From CAWAPS01 sp963783945 (GTDB taxonomy: Bacteria; Actinomycetota; Acidimicrobiia; Acidimicrobiales; Palsa-688): a stretch of DNA of 64,000 nucleotides. This document shows, piece by piece, positions 25,993-35,015 of the stretch. The notes beneath the pieces are model-generated. The model did no database searches, was not told the origin of the DNA, and saw only the letters and a list, made by a program, of their open reading frames with translations. A program made the position numbers and the translations under genes. Location: the NCBI GenBank assembly GCA_963783945.1, contig CAWAPS010000029.1, forward strand, positions 124,001 through 188,000, in the 5' to 3' direction. The number at the start of each line of letters is the position of its first letter. Within the stretch, counting starts at the first letter, position 1.

Positions 25993-26577
25993 ATGACGGC
26001 CCATCCATGGCTCGTCCCGGTCACCACCTTGCGCCGGTCTCCTGGCACGCGGCGAGAGGAGAGCAGAGTCGGCCGGGTGGGCGAGCTGCGGGTGGCCGGC
26101 AGCATCGTTCCCGCCGACGCGCCCGTCGAGGCCGTCGTTGCCCTCGACTCGGTCGTAGGCGGGATCGAGGTCACCGCGATCGTCATGGCGCCCTGGCAGG
26201 GGGAGTGCCGGCGCTGCCTCACACCCGTACGCGGTCAGCTTCGCTGCGAGGTTCGAGAGATGTACCGGGCTCGGGGCCAGGGCGAGTCCCCAGCTGACGA
26301 CGAGGAGACCTATCCGCTTGGCGTGGACCATCTCGATCTGCAGCCGCTTGTTCGCGACGCTCTCCTCCTGGAGCTCCCAATTGCCCCGCTGTGCCGGGCC
26401 GACTGCCTGGGTTTGTGCCCGACCTGCGGAGCGGATCTCAACCGGGGACCGTGTCCGTGCGCCGAGGAGTCGGGCGACGTTCGCTGGTCCGTGCTCGACT
26501 CCTTGCGGGGTTCGCCGGGGGAGGGCGATCGCCCAACCGATCGGGGTAGCAGCACGGGCGCGGGCTCCGGAGCCTAG
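25993..26577 (+). CDS. yceD: YceD/DUF177 family protein
   Basis: Conserved protein that usually precedes rpmF and is linked to ribosome/rRNA synthesis. C-terminal cysteine pairs (C-R-R-C around residue 75, then C-R-A-D-C-L-G-L-C-P-T-C-G-A-D) are typical of the actinobacterial/bacterial YceD group. The last 30 residues are Gly/Ser-rich and not conserved. ATG at 25993 with GGGGGAT upstream; it lies 12 bp after the coiled-coil gene. Confidence 0.88.
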   Translation: MTAHPWLVPVTTLRRSPGTRREESRVGRVGELRVAGSIVPADAPVEAVVALDSVVGGIEVTAIVMAPWQGECRRCLTPVRGQLRCEVREMYRARGQGESPADDEETYPLGVDHLDLQPLVRDALLLELPIAPLCRADCLGLCPTCGADLNRGPCPCAEESGDVRWSVLDSLRGSPGEGDRPTDRGSSTGAGSGA

Positions 26578-26612
26578 ACTGCTCCGGTCCGCTAGACAGA
26601 AAGTCTCCCCAC

Positions 26613-26792
26613 ATGGCCGTCCCGAAGAAGAAGACGTCGAAGGCCAAGAGCCGCAGCCGCCGGGCCAGCGCCTGGACCCTGAACGCCCCGGCCCGCAGCC
26701 TCTGCCCCCAGTGTCACAACGCCAAGCTCCCTCACGTGGTCTGCCCGACCTGCGGCTATTACAAGGGTCGCCAGGCCATCGACGTTGGCTGA
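26613..26792 (+). CDS. rpmF: 50S ribosomal protein L32
   Basis: A 59-aa large-subunit protein, M-A-V-P-K-K-K-T-S-K-A-K-S-R-S-R-R, with the zinc-binding pairs C-P-Q-C-H-N and C-P-T-C-G-Y. It lies between yceD and plsX as in most bacteria, and its end overlaps a TTG start of plsX. TAGACT at 26575-26580 could be its own -10 element. Confidence 0.97.
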   Translation: MAVPKKKTSKAKSRSRRASAWTLNAPARSLCPQCHNAKLPHVVCPTCGYYKGRQAIDVG

Positions 26793-27807
26793 ACCAGCCC
26801 CGCCCCGGGTGGGGTCTTTGCCGGTGGCAGTGGACGCCATGGGCGGCGACAGGGCGCCGGAGGAGATCGTCCTCGGGGCGATCCAGGCGGCTGAATCAGG
26901 GCTCCCCGTTGTGCTGGTCGGTGACCCGGTGCGCATCGGTGATCCGGGCGGTCTACCCGTCCTGCCGGCTACCGAGTGGGTGGAAATGCAGGAGGATCCC
27001 GCTCGAGCGGTGCGGACCAAGAAGGACTCGTCGCTGGTCAGGGCGGCTGAAGCGGTGCGCGACGGGAACGCCTCGGCGATGGTCAGCGCCGGCAACACCG
27101 GGGCGACCATGGCGAGCGCCCTCCTGCGGATGGGCCGGATCCGAGGCGTGGCCCGACCCGCCATCGCCACGCCGATTCCAGTGCCTGGCGCCTCTCCCAC
27201 CATCCTCCTCGACGCCGGGGCCAACACCGAGTGCACCGCGGCCTGGCTGGTGCAATTCGCCCAGATGGGCGCGGCGTTCGCCCGTCAGAGGTTCGGTGTC
27301 CGAGATCCGCGGGTGGGTCTGTTGTCCATCGGGGAGGAAGCGGGAAAGGGCACCCCTCTCGTGAAAGAGACCCACGCTCTGCTGACCGCGGGCGCCGGGG
27401 GCCCGACCGTCCGGTTCATCGGCAACGTCGAAGGCCGGGACGTCATGTCGGACTCGGTCGACGTGGTGGTTACCGACGGTTTCACCGGGAACGTGGTCCT
27501 GAAGACCCTCGAGGGGTCGATGAAGTGCGCTTTCAACTCGGTGCTCGGGGTTCTTTCCGCTGACGACGAAGCCAAGGCGGCGGCCGAGGTCCTGCTTCCG
27601 GGCCTGCTGTCGCTGGCCGAGGAGCTCGACCCCGACTCTTACGGTGGGGCCATGCTGTTGGGGGTCGACGGCGTCTGCATCATCGGCCACGGATCGTCTT
27701 CGGCCCGGGCCATCCAGAATGCCGTCAGGGTCGCCCACCACGCCGTCACCGAGGGTCTGGTCGAGCAGCTGCGGGCGGCGATCGGGTCGGTGCCGAGCCG
27801 GGCCTGA
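26785..27807 (+). CDS. plsX: phosphate acyltransferase PlsX
   Basis: Makes acyl-phosphate from acyl-ACP for phosphatidic acid synthesis. V-A-V-D-A-M-G-G-D-R-A-P opens the fold; S-A-G-N-T-G-A and L-D-A-G-A-N-T-E and V-T-D-G-F-T-G-N-V-V-L-K are conserved. The TTG at 26785 overlaps rpmF by 8 bp and gives 340 aa; a second TTG at 26818 with GGGTGGGG just upstream would give M-P-V-A-V-D-A-M-G-G, also a plausible N-terminus. Confidence 0.95.
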   Translation: MAEPAPPRVGSLPVAVDAMGGDRAPEEIVLGAIQAAESGLPVVLVGDPVRIGDPGGLPVLPATEWVEMQEDPARAVRTKKDSSLVRAAEAVRDGNASAMVSAGNTGATMASALLRMGRIRGVARPAIATPIPVPGASPTILLDAGANTECTAAWLVQFAQMGAAFARQRFGVRDPRVGLLSIGEEAGKGTPLVKETHALLTAGAGGPTVRFIGNVEGRDVMSDSVDVVVTDGFTGNVVLKTLEGSMKCAFNSVLGVLSADDEAKAAAEVLLPGLLSLAEELDPDSYGGAMLLGVDGVCIIGHGSSSARAIQNAVRVAHHAVTEGLVEQLRAAIGSVPSRA

Positions 27808-27869
27808 CAGGAGCCATCAGTTGGGTCGCGGTGGGGGCTAAAATCCCTACTCCGAGATGAGGAGCGAGA

Positions 27870-28166
27870 GTGCCGGCTGAGACCCACGTCGAACGCAGCC
27901 CGATGGACCGGGACCAGGTCTTCGAATTGATCCGGGGCTGTTTGGCGGACATCCTCGAGATCAGCCCGGACACCATCACCGAGGGAGCATCCTTCGGCGA
28001 CGATCTCGGGGCCGACTCGCTGGCTCTGATCGAGTTGGTCGAGGCGCTCGAAGAGGAGCTCTCGGAGCGTACGGTGGGTTTCCGCATCGACGACGAGGAC
28101 CTCGAAGACCTGAAGACCGTGCGGGACGCCGTCGACTACGTGATGGCGAAGTTGCAGGCGGGCTGA
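27870..28166 (+). CDS. acpP: acyl carrier protein
   Basis: Acidic carrier of fatty-acid intermediates; serine 50 in G-A-D-S-L-A is the phosphopantetheine site (CoA comes from the coaD product). The helix pattern L-A-D-I-L-E-I-S-P-D-T-I and V-R-D-A-V-D-Y-V is standard. A GAGGAG ribosome-binding site precedes the GTG at 27870; the ATG at 27903 would give a standard 87-residue ACP without a short extension. Confidence 0.95.
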   Translation: MPAETHVERSPMDRDQVFELIRGCLADILEISPDTITEGASFGDDLGADSLALIELVEALEEELSERTVGFRIDDEDLEDLKTVRDAVDYVMAKLQAG

Positions 28167-28189
28167 GGCCGACCCTGGTTTACCCCGCG

Positions 28190-28930
28190 GTGCCCGAACG
28201 CTCGTCCGCCAGGGACGAGCTGGCCAACCGGCTCGGCTGGGACGTCCGCGACCCTGCTCTGCTGACGCAGTCGCTGGCGCACCGGTCATGGTGCGCGGAG
28301 AACCCGGGGACGGGCTCCAACGAGCGGCTCGAGTTCCTCGGCGACGCCGTTCTCGGACTGGTGGTCACAGACCACATGTTCCGCACTTATCCCGACATGC
28401 CCGAAGGTGAGCTGGCCAAGGTGCGAGCTTCGGTCGTGAACTCGGCGGCCCTGGCCGAGCTGGCCGCCGAGCTCGACGTAGGTGACGCCCTGATGCTCGG
28501 CAAGGGCGAGGATCAGTCCGGGGGTCGGGAGAAGCCGTCGATCCTCGCCGACGCGACCGAGGCACTCATCGGCGCGGTGTATATCGACCGGGGATGGGAC
28601 GCCGCCGAGCAGATGGTCATGCGCCTCCTGGGGGATCGGATCGAGGTCGGGGCCGCCGGTCCGGGGGGCCAGGATTACAAGACCCGCCTGCAGGAGCTGT
28701 GCGCCCGCACCTTCGATCAGCTGCCCAGCTACTCGCTGCGTGACGAAGGGCCCGACCACGCCAAGCGGTTCGACGCGGTGGTGTACGTCAGGGGTCGCCC
28801 GGCCGGTCTTGGTCGAGGCCGGTCGAAGAAGCAGGCCGAGCAGGCGGCGGCCCGCCAGGCGTGGGAGCACCTTGCGGCCGGGGTGGAACCGGGAAGGGCG
28901 GTAGATGCCCCCGAGGGGTCCGGGGCGTAG
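28190..28930 (+). CDS. rnc: ribonuclease III
   Basis: Double-strand-specific RNase that processes rRNA precursors. The signature N-E-R-L-E-F-L-G-D-A-V-L-G-L carries the catalytic acidic residues, with E-A-L-I-G-A-V-Y-I-D-R-G later, and a dsRNA-binding domain fills the C-terminal third (D-Y-K-T-R-L-Q-E-L, K-Q-A-E-Q-A-A-A-R). 246 aa. Its stop overlaps the mutM start by one base. Confidence 0.96.
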   Translation: MPERSSARDELANRLGWDVRDPALLTQSLAHRSWCAENPGTGSNERLEFLGDAVLGLVVTDHMFRTYPDMPEGELAKVRASVVNSAALAELAAELDVGDALMLGKGEDQSGGREKPSILADATEALIGAVYIDRGWDAAEQMVMRLLGDRIEVGAAGPGGQDYKTRLQELCARTFDQLPSYSLRDEGPDHAKRFDAVVYVRGRPAGLGRGRSKKQAEQAAARQAWEHLAAGVEPGRAVDAPEGSGA

Positions 28931-29766
28931 TGCCGGAGCTTCCCGAGGTCGAAACCATCCGCCGGGACCTCGACAAGGAGTTCGTCACCAAGCGGATCAG
29001 GAAGGTCGACGTCACCCATCCCCGCTCGGTGCGCCGTCACCAGTCGGCCGAGGAGTTCACCCAGCGGGTCGAGGGGCGCAAGCTGGTCGGAACCCGCCGG
29101 CGGGGCAAGTACCTGATCCTCAGCCTCGACAGCGGCGATGTCGTGGTTGCTCACCTGGGGATGAGCGGGCAGCTGCTGCGGGCCCGCCCCAAGGAGCCGG
29201 TGGCCAAGCACACCCACGTGGTGTTGACCTTCGCCGGGCCGGCCCAGCTCCGGTTCGTGGACCCGAGGACGTTCGGGGAGCTGTTCGTCACCGCCCCTGA
29301 CCATCTCGAGGAGGAGGTCCCCGAGCTGGCCCATCTCGGTTTCGACCCGCTCGACGACCACCTGACGTGGACCAACTTCGCCGGCAGGCTGTCGGCTCGC
29401 CGGGCGAAGTTGAAGCCGCTGCTGATGGACCAGAAGTTCGTGGCCGGGATAGGCAACATCTACAGCGACGAGATCCTTTTTGCCGCGGGTCTGCGCCACG
29501 ACCGATCGTCGGACGACCTCAGACCCGAGGAGGTCCGGAGGTTGTTCCGCTCCATGGTCGAGATCCTGCAGGAGGCGATCAAGCACCGCGGTTCCTCCCT
29601 CGTGGACGAGCAGTACCGGGACCTCTTCGGTGAGATAGGGGACTTCCAGCGCCTGCACAACGTGTACGACCGCGAGGGGGCGTCCTGCCCCCGCTGCCGC
29701 GCCACTATCGTCCGGGTCAAGGCCAACGGGAGAAGCAGCTTCTTCTGTCCCCACTGTCAGATTTAG
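28930..29766 (+). CDS. mutM: formamidopyrimidine-DNA glycosylase (Fpg/MutM)
   Basis: Base-excision-repair glycosylase/AP lyase that removes 8-oxoguanine. It begins P-E-L-P-E-V-E-T after the initiator; the catalytic Pro2 and Glu3 fix the GTG start at 28930. H2TH region D-Q-K-F-V-A-G-I-G-N-I-Y and zinc finger C-P-R-C-R ... C-P-H-C-Q close the protein (278 aa). The very last codons, including TAG, form the first unit of a 19-bp tandem repeat. Confidence 0.96.
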   Translation: MPELPEVETIRRDLDKEFVTKRIRKVDVTHPRSVRRHQSAEEFTQRVEGRKLVGTRRRGKYLILSLDSGDVVVAHLGMSGQLLRARPKEPVAKHTHVVLTFAGPAQLRFVDPRTFGELFVTAPDHLEEEVPELAHLGFDPLDDHLTWTNFAGRLSARRAKLKPLLMDQKFVAGIGNIYSDEILFAAGLRHDRSSDDLRPEEVRRLFRSMVEILQEAIKHRGSSLVDEQYRDLFGEIGDFQRLHNVYDREGASCPRCRATIVRVKANGRSSFFCPHCQI

Positions 29767-29817
29767 GAGGATCAGGCAGATTTAGGAGGATCAGGCAGAT
29801 CTAGGAGGATCAGGCAG
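29761..29817 (+). repeat. 19-bp tandem repeat, three copies, at the mutM end
   Basis: ATTTAGGAGGATCAGGCAG at 29761, 29780 and 29799 (third copy one mismatch), followed by a degenerate ATTTGCGAGG. Each copy contains AGGAGG. The first copy supplies the last Ile codon and stop of mutM. Confidence 0.9.
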
Positions 29818-29933
29818 ATTTGCGAGGGATGGGGACGGCGGGCGCCGGCTCGCACCACAACCGTTCGGCCGCGGCGCATCCACCAAAGTGGTGACGGGAC
29901 GAGGCATCGTTCAGGGATGGCGTGGCGTCCCAG

Positions 29934-29939
29934 TAGTTT
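29934..29939 (+). promoter_or_regulatory. -10 box TAGTTT upstream of smc
   Basis: TAGTTT ends 9 nt before the smc GTG, with no ribosome-binding site between. Confidence 0.4.
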
Positions 29940-29948
29940 GGTCGGACC

Positions 29949-32900
29949 GTGTTCCTGAGGTCCCTGACGATCAAGGGGTTCAAGTCGTTTGCCGACACGA
30001 CGATCCTGGACTTCGAGCCCGGGGTGACCGTGGTCGTCGGACCGAACGGCAGCGGCAAGTCCAATGTCGTCGACGCGGTGGCATGGGTCCTCGGTGCCCA
30101 GGGACCGCGCAGCCTCCGCTCCGTCAAGATGGAGGACGTCATCTTCGCCGGGACCCCCAAGCGGGCCCCGCTCGGGCGGGCCGAAGTGTCCCTCACGATC
30201 GACAACAGCGCCGGCTTGCTTCCCATCGAGTTCTCCGAGGTGACCATCACCCGGACGCTGTTTCGGTCGGGGGATTCCGAGTACGCCATCAACCGGGTTC
30301 CCTGCCGCTTACTGGACATCCAGGACCTCCTGTCCGACTCCGGGGTGGGTCGCCAGCAGCACGTCATCGTGTCTCAGGGCAACCTCGATGCCATCCTGAA
30401 CGCCCGTCCGGAGGAGCGTCGCCTGGTCATCGAGGAGGCGGCCGGGATACTGAAGTTCAGGCGGCGCAAGGAGAAGGCCGAACGACGGCTCGAGTCGACC
30501 GAGGCCAGCCTGGTCCGGCTGCAGGACCTATTGCGGGAGGTACGCCGCCAGCTCCGGCCGCTCGAGAAGCAGGCCGAGGCCGCTCGCAGGCACGGCGACG
30601 TCGTCGGCGAACTGGCAGCGGTCCGGCGCCACCTCTTCGGGCGTGAGCTGGCCGCAGTCGAATCCCGGTTGGCTGCGGCGGGGCGCGATCGGATCGAGCT
30701 GCGCAGTCGCGAAGAGCAGGTGAAAGGCGCCTTGTCCCGGCTGGACGCCGACGTCCTGTTCGCCGAGGGCCGGTTGCAGGCCAGCCTGGCCGCCCAAGGC
30801 GGCGTCGACCTGGCCGAGATGATCTCGCGAGCTGAGGGGCTCAGAGCGCGAAGCAGCGGTCTGACCGCTGTCATCGCTGAACGCCGGCGCTCGCTGGAGC
30901 GGGCCATGGCGGCCACGGTCGACGAGAGCCTGATCGCCAGCCTCGAAACCGAGTCGGCGGCCCTCGCCGATCAGCTGGCGGAGACCGACGCCGAGGCCCA
31001 CGGCCTCCTGCCCCAGGCGGACGAGCTGGCGGCCGCCGAGAACGAGATGGAGGAGGCGGCGGCCGCGGTCGAAGCGGAGTGGGGAGCCGAGGGAAACGTC
31101 CCCGGCGACCCGGCCGCCGAGGTGAGAGGCGAGCTCAACGCCCTCCGTGCCGCCATGGAGCAGTACGCCGGTGAGACGCGCCGTCTGGAATCCCGCTCGG
31201 CCTCAGTGGCCCAGCGCGCCGACCGGCAGCGGTCCGAGTCGAGCCGGTATCGGGCGACCAGATACGAGGCCGAATCCGCCCGGCCCGAGCTGGCCCGCAA
31301 TGAGGAGATGGCCGTCGAACGAGAGCGCGCCGGGGAGGCGGCGCTCCAGGCGGCCGAGGAACAGCGCGGCCGGGCGGACGGCGACCAGCACAGGTGGGAA
31401 GCGCGCGAGGAGGCCCTGGCCCAGGCTCTCGACCGGGTTCGGGCGGGCGCCGGCGTGGAGCGGCTCGCCGGCCTCGACGGTGTGGTCGGCACCCTGATGG
31501 AGCTGGTCGACGTCGACCCGGGATTCGAGCCGGCGTTCGAGGCGGCCGCCGGCGAGGTGCTCGCCGCGGTGTTCCTCGACAGTCCCCGGGCCGCTCGCCG
31601 CGGGCTCGAGGAGCTGCACCGGCTCGACCGCGCCGGGGCGGTGGTTGCTCTGTCGCCCGCGCTCCCGGCGCCGGGTCATGCCGGGGGACCGGCGGACTCT
31701 GCCGCCCCGTTCCACTCCCCGGCCCCCCTCTTTTTCTCGGTGCCGGGGTTGCCCTCGCCGGCGGGGCCCGAACGCCCGTCGCCGCCGCGGCCCGAGCTCC
31801 GGGTGCCCCTGGACATTCCGGCGGGCGCCGACCCCATGCGAGCGAAGGTACGAGCCGTTCTGCCGAGCGTCGAGGCCTTCCTCGACTCGTTGCTACAGAC
31901 CGCCGTGGTGGTTGCCGGCGGCTGGCAGGAAGCGGTGGACCTGGCCATCCGGAGGCCGGACCTGGTCGTCGTCACCCGGTCCGGTGACCGGTGTTCGGGT
32001 GGCCTCTGGCGGGCCGGCGCCGCCGGATCGGGCGCCACCGCTTCAGCGTGGGAAGAAGCCCGCCGGATGGCGGGTGCCGCCCGGTCGCAGGCCGAAGAAG
32101 CGGCGGCCGCCTGGCGATTGGCGCGCCAGGAAGCCGAGGACGCCAGGAACGGCCGGGTGGCGGCGGGTCGGGCGGTGGAGGCGAACGCGGCGCGCTTGCG
32201 GGCTGCGGTGGAGGCGTTCGAGCGGATCGAAGGCGAGATAGCCGACAGCACGCGCGAGTTCGAAACCGTCGCCGGCCAGCGCCGGGAGCTCGAGCGGAGG
32301 TTGGAGCGGGAACGCGAACGGATTTCGGAGCTGGAGGGCGTTCTTCCGGAGCTGGAAAGCCTGGCGGCAGCCGAAGCGGAGCGGGCGGCGGCCGAGCGCA
32401 TGGCCCGGTTCCGGCTGGCCGAGCGGACGGCGGCCGTGGCCGCCATGCGCCGCGAGCTCGAGGTGAGAGCGGCCGGCCTCGATGAGCGCCGGACCATGAC
32501 GGTCAGCCGCCTGCGCGAAGTGGAGGAGCGACTGGAGCGCAACGTGGCGGAGCGGGCCGAGGCGGCCACCCGCCGCCGCCAGGCCGAGCTGGCCCTGGCG
32601 GTCACCGACCGGCTGCTCGCCATAGTCCGCAACCGGGAACCCCACCTCGATCTGGTCCTATCTCGCCTCCGCGACGCCCGCCGGGCCGAGTCCGCCGCCA
32701 TCAAGGACCGGACCGAGAGGCTCGAGGAGCTACGGCGTCAGCGCAGCTCGGCCGAGCGCCAGTTGACCGAGACCAGGGAGAAGTCGGCTCGGGCCGAGCT
32801 GGACGAGACCGAGGGCCGCATGAGGTTGGAGGGGCTCACGGAATCAGTGAGGCGGGACCTGGACTGCGAACCCGAGGCCCTGCGTCAGGCCCCCTGCCCC

Positions 32901-33569
32901 GAGCTCCCGCCGGGGACCAGCGCCACCAGCCGGCGGACCGAGCTCGAGCGGGAGCTTCGGCTCATGGGGCCGATCAACCCGCTGGCCCTGGAGGAGCACA
33001 CTGCTCTGCTCGCGCGCCACCAGTTCCTCGAGACTCAGCTCGAGGATGTGCGCAGCGGGAGGCGGGAGCTGGCCAAGGTCGTCAAGGCCATCGACGCCGA
33101 GATCATCGACGTCTTCGGCGCCGCCTTTGCCGACGTGGCAGACAACTTCGAGAAGCTGTTTGCCACCCTCTTCCCCGGTGGGGAGGGGCGACTACGCCTC
33201 ACCGACCCCGACCGGCTGCTGGAGAGCGGCATCGAGGTGGAGGCCCGCCCGTCGGGCAAGAACCTCAGACGGTTGTCGCTGCTGTCAGGAGGGGAGCGCA
33301 GCCTGGCCGCTCTCGCCTTCCTTTTCGCCGTCTTCCGGGCCCGGCCATCACCGTTCTACATGATGGACGAGGTGGAGGCGGCGCTCGACGACGTGAACCT
33401 CCACCGGTTCCTCGACCTCATCGCCGAGTTCAGAGACGAGGCACAGCTGCTGATCGTCAGCCACCAGAAAAGAACGATGGAAGCGGCCGACTGCCTGTAC
33501 GGGGTGACGATGGCTCCCGGGGATTCCTCCCGGGTGATCAGCGAGCGGGTGGCCCAGCCGACGGGCTGA
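29949..33569 (+). CDS. smc: chromosome segregation protein SMC
   Basis: Condensin ATPase that organises and helps segregate the chromosome. Walker A G-P-N-G-S-G-K-S is at residues 31-38, the signature L-S-G-G-E-R-S at about 1112, and Walker B F-Y-M-M-D-E-V-E-A-A-L-D-D-V just after. Two long coiled coils flank the hinge (about 500-690). The hinge contains a 60-residue stretch rich in Pro and Ser between A-G-A-V-V-A-L-S and R-V-P-L-D-I, which is not a usual SMC element. Length (1206 aa) is normal. TAGTTT lies 9 nt before the GTG; ftsY follows. Confidence 0.97.
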   Translation: MFLRSLTIKGFKSFADTTILDFEPGVTVVVGPNGSGKSNVVDAVAWVLGAQGPRSLRSVKMEDVIFAGTPKRAPLGRAEVSLTIDNSAGLLPIEFSEVTITRTLFRSGDSEYAINRVPCRLLDIQDLLSDSGVGRQQHVIVSQGNLDAILNARPEERRLVIEEAAGILKFRRRKEKAERRLESTEASLVRLQDLLREVRRQLRPLEKQAEAARRHGDVVGELAAVRRHLFGRELAAVESRLAAAGRDRIELRSREEQVKGALSRLDADVLFAEGRLQASLAAQGGVDLAEMISRAEGLRARSSGLTAVIAERRRSLERAMAATVDESLIASLETESAALADQLAETDAEAHGLLPQADELAAAENEMEEAAAAVEAEWGAEGNVPGDPAAEVRGELNALRAAMEQYAGETRRLESRSASVAQRADRQRSESSRYRATRYEAESARPELARNEEMAVERERAGEAALQAAEEQRGRADGDQHRWEAREEALAQALDRVRAGAGVERLAGLDGVVGTLMELVDVDPGFEPAFEAAAGEVLAAVFLDSPRAARRGLEELHRLDRAGAVVALSPALPAPGHAGGPADSAAPFHSPAPLFFSVPGLPSPAGPERPSPPRPELRVPLDIPAGADPMRAKVRAVLPSVEAFLDSLLQTAVVVAGGWQEAVDLAIRRPDLVVVTRSGDRCSGGLWRAGAAGSGATASAWEEARRMAGAARSQAEEAAAAWRLARQEAEDARNGRVAAGRAVEANAARLRAAVEAFERIEGEIADSTREFETVAGQRRELERRLERERERISELEGVLPELESLAAAEAERAAAERMARFRLAERTAAVAAMRRELEVRAAGLDERRTMTVSRLREVEERLERNVAERAEAATRRRQAELALAVTDRLLAIVRNREPHLDLVLSRLRDARRAESAAIKDRTERLEELRRQRSSAERQLTETREKSARAELDETEGRMRLEGLTESVRRDLDCEPEALRQAPCPELPPGTSATSRRTELERELRLMGPINPLALEEHTALLARHQFLETQLEDVRSGRRELAKVVKAIDAEIIDVFGAAFADVADNFEKLFATLFPGGEGRLRLTDPDRLLESGIEVEARPSGKNLRRLSLLSGGERSLAALAFLFAVFRARPSPFYMMDEVEAALDDVNLHRFLDLIAEFRDEAQLLIVSHQKRTMEAADCLYGVTMAPGDSSRVISERVAQPTG

Positions 33570-33609
33570 GCCAGCGGGTCTCACGGTCCGGGCGGCCTGA
33601 GCCTCCATA

Positions 33610-33615
33610 TAGGCT
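33610..33615 (+). promoter_or_regulatory. -10 box TAGGCT upstream of ftsY
   Basis: TAGGCT ends 9 nt before the ftsY ATG. Confidence 0.4.
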
Positions 33616-33624
33616 CCATACCCC

Positions 33625-34887
33625 ATGCTCACGCTGATCATCGTGCTGATCGCGGTGGCCGTGCTGCTGCTGATCTCGGCGGGCTACGTCATAACCACCC
33701 GGCGGCGCCGGCAGGTTGCGGCTCCGCCTGATCGCAGGCCGGTACCGCCCACCCGCCCCCCGCAGGAGGAACCCGGGGGGGCTGCTCCTGCCGGGGAGCA
33801 GGCCCCGGCGATCGAAGAGGCGCCGGCGGTCGAGGAGGCGCCGGCAGTGGCGCCGGCGGCCGCGCCGGCGGCGGAGGCCCTCCCTGTGGCGCCGGTCGAA
33901 GAGGCTCCGGTCGCAGAGGCTCCCGTCGCAGAGGCTCCTGTCGAGGAGGTCGAAGTCGTCGAGGCGGCGGTCGAGGCTCCTCCCCGGTTCCGGGACCGCC
34001 TGGGCCGGGCTCGGTCGCTCCTCGGGGGATACCTCAGCTCCGTCCGCTCCCACGGCCGTATCGACAGCAGCACCTGGGACGAGCTGGAGGAAGCGCTGAT
34101 CCTGGCCGACGTAGGTGCCACCGTGACCAGCCAGCTGCTCGAGGACCTCAAATCGCGAGTGAAGCAGGACGGCATCGACAGCCCCGACGCCCTGATCGAG
34201 GCGCTCAAGCGGGAGCTGGTCACCCTGCTCGAAGACGACGCCGAGCTACATCTGGCCGACGAAGGCACCACGGTCTGGCTCTTCGTGGGTGTCAACGGGG
34301 TGGGCAAGACCACGACCATCGGCAAGCTGGGTATGCGGCAGATCCAGGCCGGGCACAAGGTGGTCATGGCTGCCGGGGACACCTTCCGGGCGGCCGCGGC
34401 CGATCAGTTGGAGTTGTGGGCGGACCGGGTCGGGGCCTCGATCATCCGGGGTAACGAGGGCAGCGATCCGGGAGCGGTCGTTTTCGATGCGGTCCAGCAC
34501 TCGGCGGCAAGGGGTGCCGATCTCGTACTGGCCGACACCGCGGGCCGTCTCCACACCAAGACCAACCTCATGGAGGAGCTCAAGAAGGTCCGCCGGGTGG
34601 CCGGGCGCCCCCCCGGCGAGGTCACCGAGGTGCTGCTCGTCATCGACGCCACGACCGGTCAGAACGGCCTGATCCAGGCCCGCCAGTTCGCCGAAGCCGT
34701 CGGGGTCACCGGCGTCGTCCTCACCAAGCTCGACGGTACGGCCAAGGGCGGCATCGTCATCGCCATACGGGGCGAGCTCGGCATACCGATCAAGCTCGTA
34801 GGTCTCGGCGAGGGTGCGGGGGACCTCGTCGATTTCAACGCTACCGAGTTCGTGGAGGCCCTCGTGGGGGGAAACGGGTCAGGATGA
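33625..34887 (+). CDS. ftsY: signal recognition particle receptor FtsY
   Basis: SRP receptor GTPase that delivers ribosomes to the membrane. A hydrophobic N-terminal segment (about residues 2-22, L-I-I-V-L-I-A-V-A-V-L-L-L-I-S-A-G) anchors the protein; a 100-residue acidic A/P/E-rich linker with repeated E-A-P-V-A/E follows, then the NG domain with G-V-N-G-V-G-K-T at 222-229, D-T-A-G-R-L-H and T-K-L-D-G-T-A-K-G-G. 420 aa. ATG at 33625 with TAGGCT 9 nt upstream. Confidence 0.97.
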   Translation: MLTLIIVLIAVAVLLLISAGYVITTRRRRQVAAPPDRRPVPPTRPPQEEPGGAAPAGEQAPAIEEAPAVEEAPAVAPAAAPAAEALPVAPVEEAPVAEAPVAEAPVEEVEVVEAAVEAPPRFRDRLGRARSLLGGYLSSVRSHGRIDSSTWDELEEALILADVGATVTSQLLEDLKSRVKQDGIDSPDALIEALKRELVTLLEDDAELHLADEGTTVWLFVGVNGVGKTTTIGKLGMRQIQAGHKVVMAAGDTFRAAAADQLELWADRVGASIIRGNEGSDPGAVVFDAVQHSAARGADLVLADTAGRLHTKTNLMEELKKVRRVAGRPPGEVTEVLLVIDATTGQNGLIQARQFAEAVGVTGVVLTKLDGTAKGGIVIAIRGELGIPIKLVGLGEGAGDLVDFNATEFVEALVGGNGSG

Positions 34888-34899
34888 AACCACATGAAC

Positions 34900-34954
34900 C
34901 TCATAGTTTGTGCGCTTAACCCGCTCCCAGCGGGTTAAGCGCACAAACTATGAG
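34900..34954. repeat. perfect 26-bp inverted repeat (hairpin) between ftsY and ffh
   Basis: The left arm (34900-34925, beginning CTCATAGTTTGTGCGCTTAA) and the right arm (34929-34954, ending GCGCACAAACTATGAG) are perfect reverse complements separated by CCC. It is more AT-rich than its surroundings, lies 12 bp after the ftsY stop, and has no T tract. It may act as a terminator, an RNA processing site, or be a dispersed hairpin element. Confidence 0.92.
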
Positions 34955-34999
34955 AGGGGTCGCGCGGTCAGGCCACCCGAGACTGCGGTAACCGTCGTC

Positions 35000-35005
35000 T
35001 ACGCT
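35000..35005 (+). promoter_or_regulatory. -10 box TACGCT upstream of ffh
   Basis: TACGCT ends 10 nt before the ffh ATG; no ribosome-binding site intervenes. Confidence 0.38.
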
Positions 35006-35015
35006 GGTTGACCTC

